Assembly: GCA_051881715.1 (NCBI GenBank)
Contig: JBJEQK010000125.1
Coordinates: 1 to 10,057, forward strand
Direction of reading: 5' to 3'
Origin: UBA1425 sp051881715
GTDB lineage: Bacteria > Bacillota > Clostridia > Oscillospirales > Acutalibacteraceae
DNA length: 10,057 bases
This document shows positions 8,147 to 10,057 of the stretch, in pieces. Each line of letters begins with the position of its first letter. Positions within the stretch are counted from its first letter, which is position 1. A model generated the notes under the pieces. That model saw only the letters and a list, made by a program, of their open reading frames with translations, was not told the origin of the DNA and made no database searches. The translations under genes and the position numbers were made by a program.

Positions 8147-9868
8147 ATGCTTAAAAAATGGATCAGTATCTTGCTTTGTACAGCCCTTTTGATCGCCACG
8201 GTGTCCTTTTGCATCTGTGCGGAAAACGATGAACTGCCGCTTTTGATCACGTCGGATCTGCACTACATACCGACCCCGTCTCAGGCGCCGAACAATTTTC
8301 CCGGCTCCAAGTATTACTGCGCCAATGACTCCACCAATCTCTGCGTGGAATCCGGGGCGATCGTGAAGCAGTTTTTGCGGCAGGCGGAGCAAAGCGAGGC
8401 ACAGATCATTCTGATCTCCGGCGACATGGTGGACGAGGGCACCGTGGAACAGCACGAAAGCCTGATTCGCATTTTGCGGGACTTTGAAAACCGAACCGGC
8501 AAGCAGTTCTATGTCATCAACGGCAATCACGACTTTCGCGGCGGTATTTCCATAGACACGTTCAAGTCGCTGTATGCGGACTTCGGCTACAGCGAGGCGC
8601 TGACGGTTGACCCGAACACCTGCTCTTATACGGTGGACTTGACGGAAAAATACCGCCTGCTGGCGCTGGACACCTGCAACCATATCGACGGAGCGGACGG
8701 CGTCACGGCGGAATTGCTCGACTGGGCGGATGCACAGGCGGCGCAGGCGCAGGCGGACGGCAGGGAACTGATCGTCATGATGCACCACAACTTTTTGGAG
8801 CATATGGCGCTGCAGTCTGTCCTGCTGTCGAAGTACATCATTTCCTCGAAGTGGGATATGAAAAACCGTCTGATGCAATGGGGCGTGCGCTACGTTTTCA
8901 CCGGGCACCAGCACGGACACGATGTGACGAGCTATACCGACAGCCGCACCAATCAGCGGGTGTTCGACATCATGACCACATCGCTGACCGCCTACCCCTG
9001 CGCCTATCGCACGGGCGTGCTGTCCGAGAGCGGCTTGGAGCTGAAAACGCAGCGGATCACAAGCGTTCTGCGGGAGGATCTGCCGAAGGACGGGTACACA
9101 CCCGAACTTTTGCAGGAGCTGACAACGGAGCTGGACACCTACGCCTACGGCTGTTTTTCCATGATTTTTTCTGCCCGCAAGCAGGCGTTTTTCAGTGCAG
9201 AAGCCGTGGGGGAGATCGTAGCCAAACTTCACGTTCCGGCATTGACGGATCTGGCCAATGCCTATTTCCCCACCTTCTTTGCCTATTTTGACACGCCGAT
9301 CTACGCGAAGGATGCGGGAGAGGGGGTCAGTCTTGAAAAGCTGGCGGACGGATTGGGTCTGGAACTGCCGCAATCCGATTTCCGCACCGTCTCCGATCTG
9401 CTGTTCCATTTTATCGCGATCTATTATTACGGGGACGAGGCACTGCCGTATACGGATCCGCAGATCAATCTGTTCATGCAGTGCGTGTATACGGTTCTGT
9501 ATACGTCCCTGCGGGATGTGAGTGCCGCAGAAAAAGCATCGTTGCTTTCGGATATCCGGCATAATTTCAAAACAGACGCCCTGCCCTTTGTTGTCACAAA
9601 ATTCGGACAGACGCTGGTCGGTGCGGCAAGAGATGAATGCGTGCTGCAAATCGTGATCGTCACGCTCTCGCCCATGATCGAGATGTTCTCGCAGGATGAC
9701 GGGCTTCCCGACAACGATGTCTTTCTGCCCGCCGAGGACGAGGCGCCGAGTACGGCGGCGCAGTTTATCGCACACATTATTGAGCGGATCGTACAATTTT
9801 TCCTGCGCTACGTCAACGGGCTGAATCGACTGGCGTCCATGTACGCATGGCGCGGACAGACGAAATAA
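8147..9868 (+). CDS. Exported calcineurin-like metallophosphoesterase
   Basis: This is a 573-residue protein with a Sec signal peptide: Lys3-Lys4, a hydrophobic core over residues 5-24, and a likely signal peptidase I site after Ala25 (ICA/EN). Cys22 and Cys24 are present, but the surrounding residues do not make a good lipobox. The catalytic domain spans about residues 30-303 and has the full two-metal phosphoesterase set in order: SDLH (Asp37, His39), GDMVDEG (Asp93), GNHD (Asn127, His128, Asp129), MMHHN (His213/214) and GHQH (His254, His256). These residues should bind a di-metal centre and hydrolyse a phosphomonoester or phosphodiester outside the cell. The substrate cannot be told from sequence; nucleotides, glycerophosphodiesters or teichoic-acid-type polymers are all possible. 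Residues 304-573 form a mostly helical region I do not recognise, ending in an amphipathic helix near 540-565. There is an Ala/Gln-rich run near residues 195-205. The gene starts 48 bases after addA and may share its transcript, but no functional link is evident. Confidence 0.9.
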   Translation: MLKKWISILLCTALLIATVSFCICAENDELPLLITSDLHYIPTPSQAPNNFPGSKYYCANDSTNLCVESGAIVKQFLRQAEQSEAQIILISGDMVDEGTVEQHESLIRILRDFENRTGKQFYVINGNHDFRGGISIDTFKSLYADFGYSEALTVDPNTCSYTVDLTEKYRLLALDTCNHIDGADGVTAELLDWADAQAAQAQADGRELIVMMHHNFLEHMALQSVLLSKYIISSKWDMKNRLMQWGVRYVFTGHQHGHDVTSYTDSRTNQRVFDIMTTSLTAYPCAYRTGVLSESGLELKTQRITSVLREDLPKDGYTPELLQELTTELDTYAYGCFSMIFSARKQAFFSAEAVGEIVAKLHVPALTDLANAYFPTFFAYFDTPIYAKDAGEGVSLEKLADGLGLELPQSDFRTVSDLLFHFIAIYYYGDEALPYTDPQINLFMQCVYTVLYTSLRDVSAAEKASLLSDIRHNFKTDALPFVVTKFGQTLVGAARDECVLQIVIVTLSPMIEMFSQDDGLPDNDVFLPAEDEAPSTAAQFIAHIIERIVQFFLRYVNGLNRLASMYAWRGQTK

Positions 9869-9897
9869 TCACTTTCGCTGGATAAAACTGCCCGAGC

Positions 9898-9919
9898 AAA
9901 AAACGTTAGCCGGCTAACG
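9898..9919 (-). terminator. Palindrome plus T-run: intrinsic terminator reading on the - strand
   Basis: Bases 9904-9919 are a perfect 16-base palindrome, CGTTAGCCGGCTAACG. It folds as a 6-base-pair stem with a CCGG tetraloop. On the + strand it is preceded by six A residues (9898-9903), so a transcript coming from the right on the - strand would carry the hairpin followed by six U residues. On the + strand only AATTT follows, a much weaker U-tract, though it may still help end the phosphoesterase transcript 35 bases after its stop codon. The orientation implies a - strand transcription unit to the right of the window. Alternatively, the palindrome could be a protein-binding site. Confidence 0.55.
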
Positions 9920-9931
9920 AATTTGGTGATC

Positions 9932-9953
9932 CGTGCAAGGGGGATTTTGCACG
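9932..9953. repeat. Short inverted repeat (7-base-pair stem, 8-base loop)
   Basis: CGTGCAA (9932-9938) is the exact reverse complement of TTGCACG (9947-9953), with GGGGGATT between them. No T-run follows on either side, so it is not an obvious terminator. It lies directly next to a second inverted-repeat arm that starts at 9954, which suggests a continuous folded element rather than an isolated chance stem. Confidence 0.45.
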
Positions 9954-10057
9954 CCCGGTGAATTGACAGACAGAAAGCCGCCACAGAACGCCCTGTGCAA
10001 AAATTTCGCTCCTCACGGAAAATTGTGGGATTTGTGCCGGTCACCGGGGAACCCCCG
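9954..10057. other. Structured non-coding tail with nested inverted repeats; possible dispersed repeat
   Basis: CCCGGTGA (9954-9961) is the exact reverse complement of TCACCGGG (10041-10048), enclosing 79 bases. Inside it CACAG (9982-9986) pairs with CTGTG (9993-9997). CGGGG (10045-10049) can pair with CCCCG (10053-10057) around a three-base loop, competing with the outer arm. GGTGA also occurs at 9925-9929, giving another possible partner for TCACC at 10041-10045. No convincing gene covers this stretch. One + frame stays open from 9962 to the window edge, with no good start or ribosome binding site. The packing of inverted repeats suggests a folded RNA or a palindromic intergenic repeat; which of these it is cannot be told here. 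Confidence 0.35.

Noticed and set aside
7916..9796. 626-codon open frame on the - strand opposite the phosphoesterase gene
   Set aside because: Its codons lie exactly in register with the + strand codons of addA and of the phosphoesterase (both use the same frame), so its stops would appear only where the + strand uses TTA, CTA or TCA. Those codons are rare in this GC-rich genome. The translation is rich in Arg, His and Gln and has no recognisable domain, signal or ribosome binding site.
9808..10044. 78-codon - strand open frame across the phosphoesterase end and the tail
   Set aside because: It starts with GTG without a good ribosome binding site, runs through the palindrome and terminator and into the antisense of a solid gene, and has no recognisable features.

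Overview
The window looks like chromosomal DNA of a Gram-positive anaerobe of class Clostridia, most likely an Oscillospirales/Ruminococcaceae-type gut bacterium. This rests on three things: the addB-addA gene pair (the Firmicutes counterpart of recBCD), an exported protein with a clostridial lectin-like domain followed by bacterial Ig-like domains, and strong GGAGG-type ribosome binding sites with GC content in the high fifties by eye. No 16S or other taxonomic marker is present, so this is an inference.

All four protein genes lie on the + strand and are tightly packed. Bases 1-1221 are the 3' end of a gene for a large exported, membrane-anchored protein; what remains is a lectin-like domain, two Big_3-like Ig domains, a Big_2 domain and a C-terminal hydrophobic anchor. 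After 18 bases comes addB (1240-4599), which overlaps addA (4583-8098) by 17 bases. After another 47 bases comes a gene for an exported calcineurin-like metallophosphoesterase (8147-9868). I see no terminator between these genes, so they may be read as one transcript. Bases 9869-10057 hold no convincing gene. They hold a 16-base perfect palindrome next to an A6 run, which reads as an intrinsic terminator for the - strand, and then a stretch rich in inverted repeats running to the window edge.

AddA and AddB together form the helicase-nuclease that resects double-strand breaks to the regulatory Chi sequence and loads RecA. Both nuclease sites, the complete AddA helicase motif set, and the four iron-sulphur cysteines of AddB are visible, so the complex should be active. 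The flanking genes encode envelope or secreted proteins with no obvious link to DNA repair.

I found no new defence or mobile system. The parts most worth a second look are the tryptophan-rich C-terminal anchor of the first protein, the unassigned 270-residue C-terminal region of the phosphoesterase, and the structured non-coding tail at 9898-10057, which may be a dispersed repeat.
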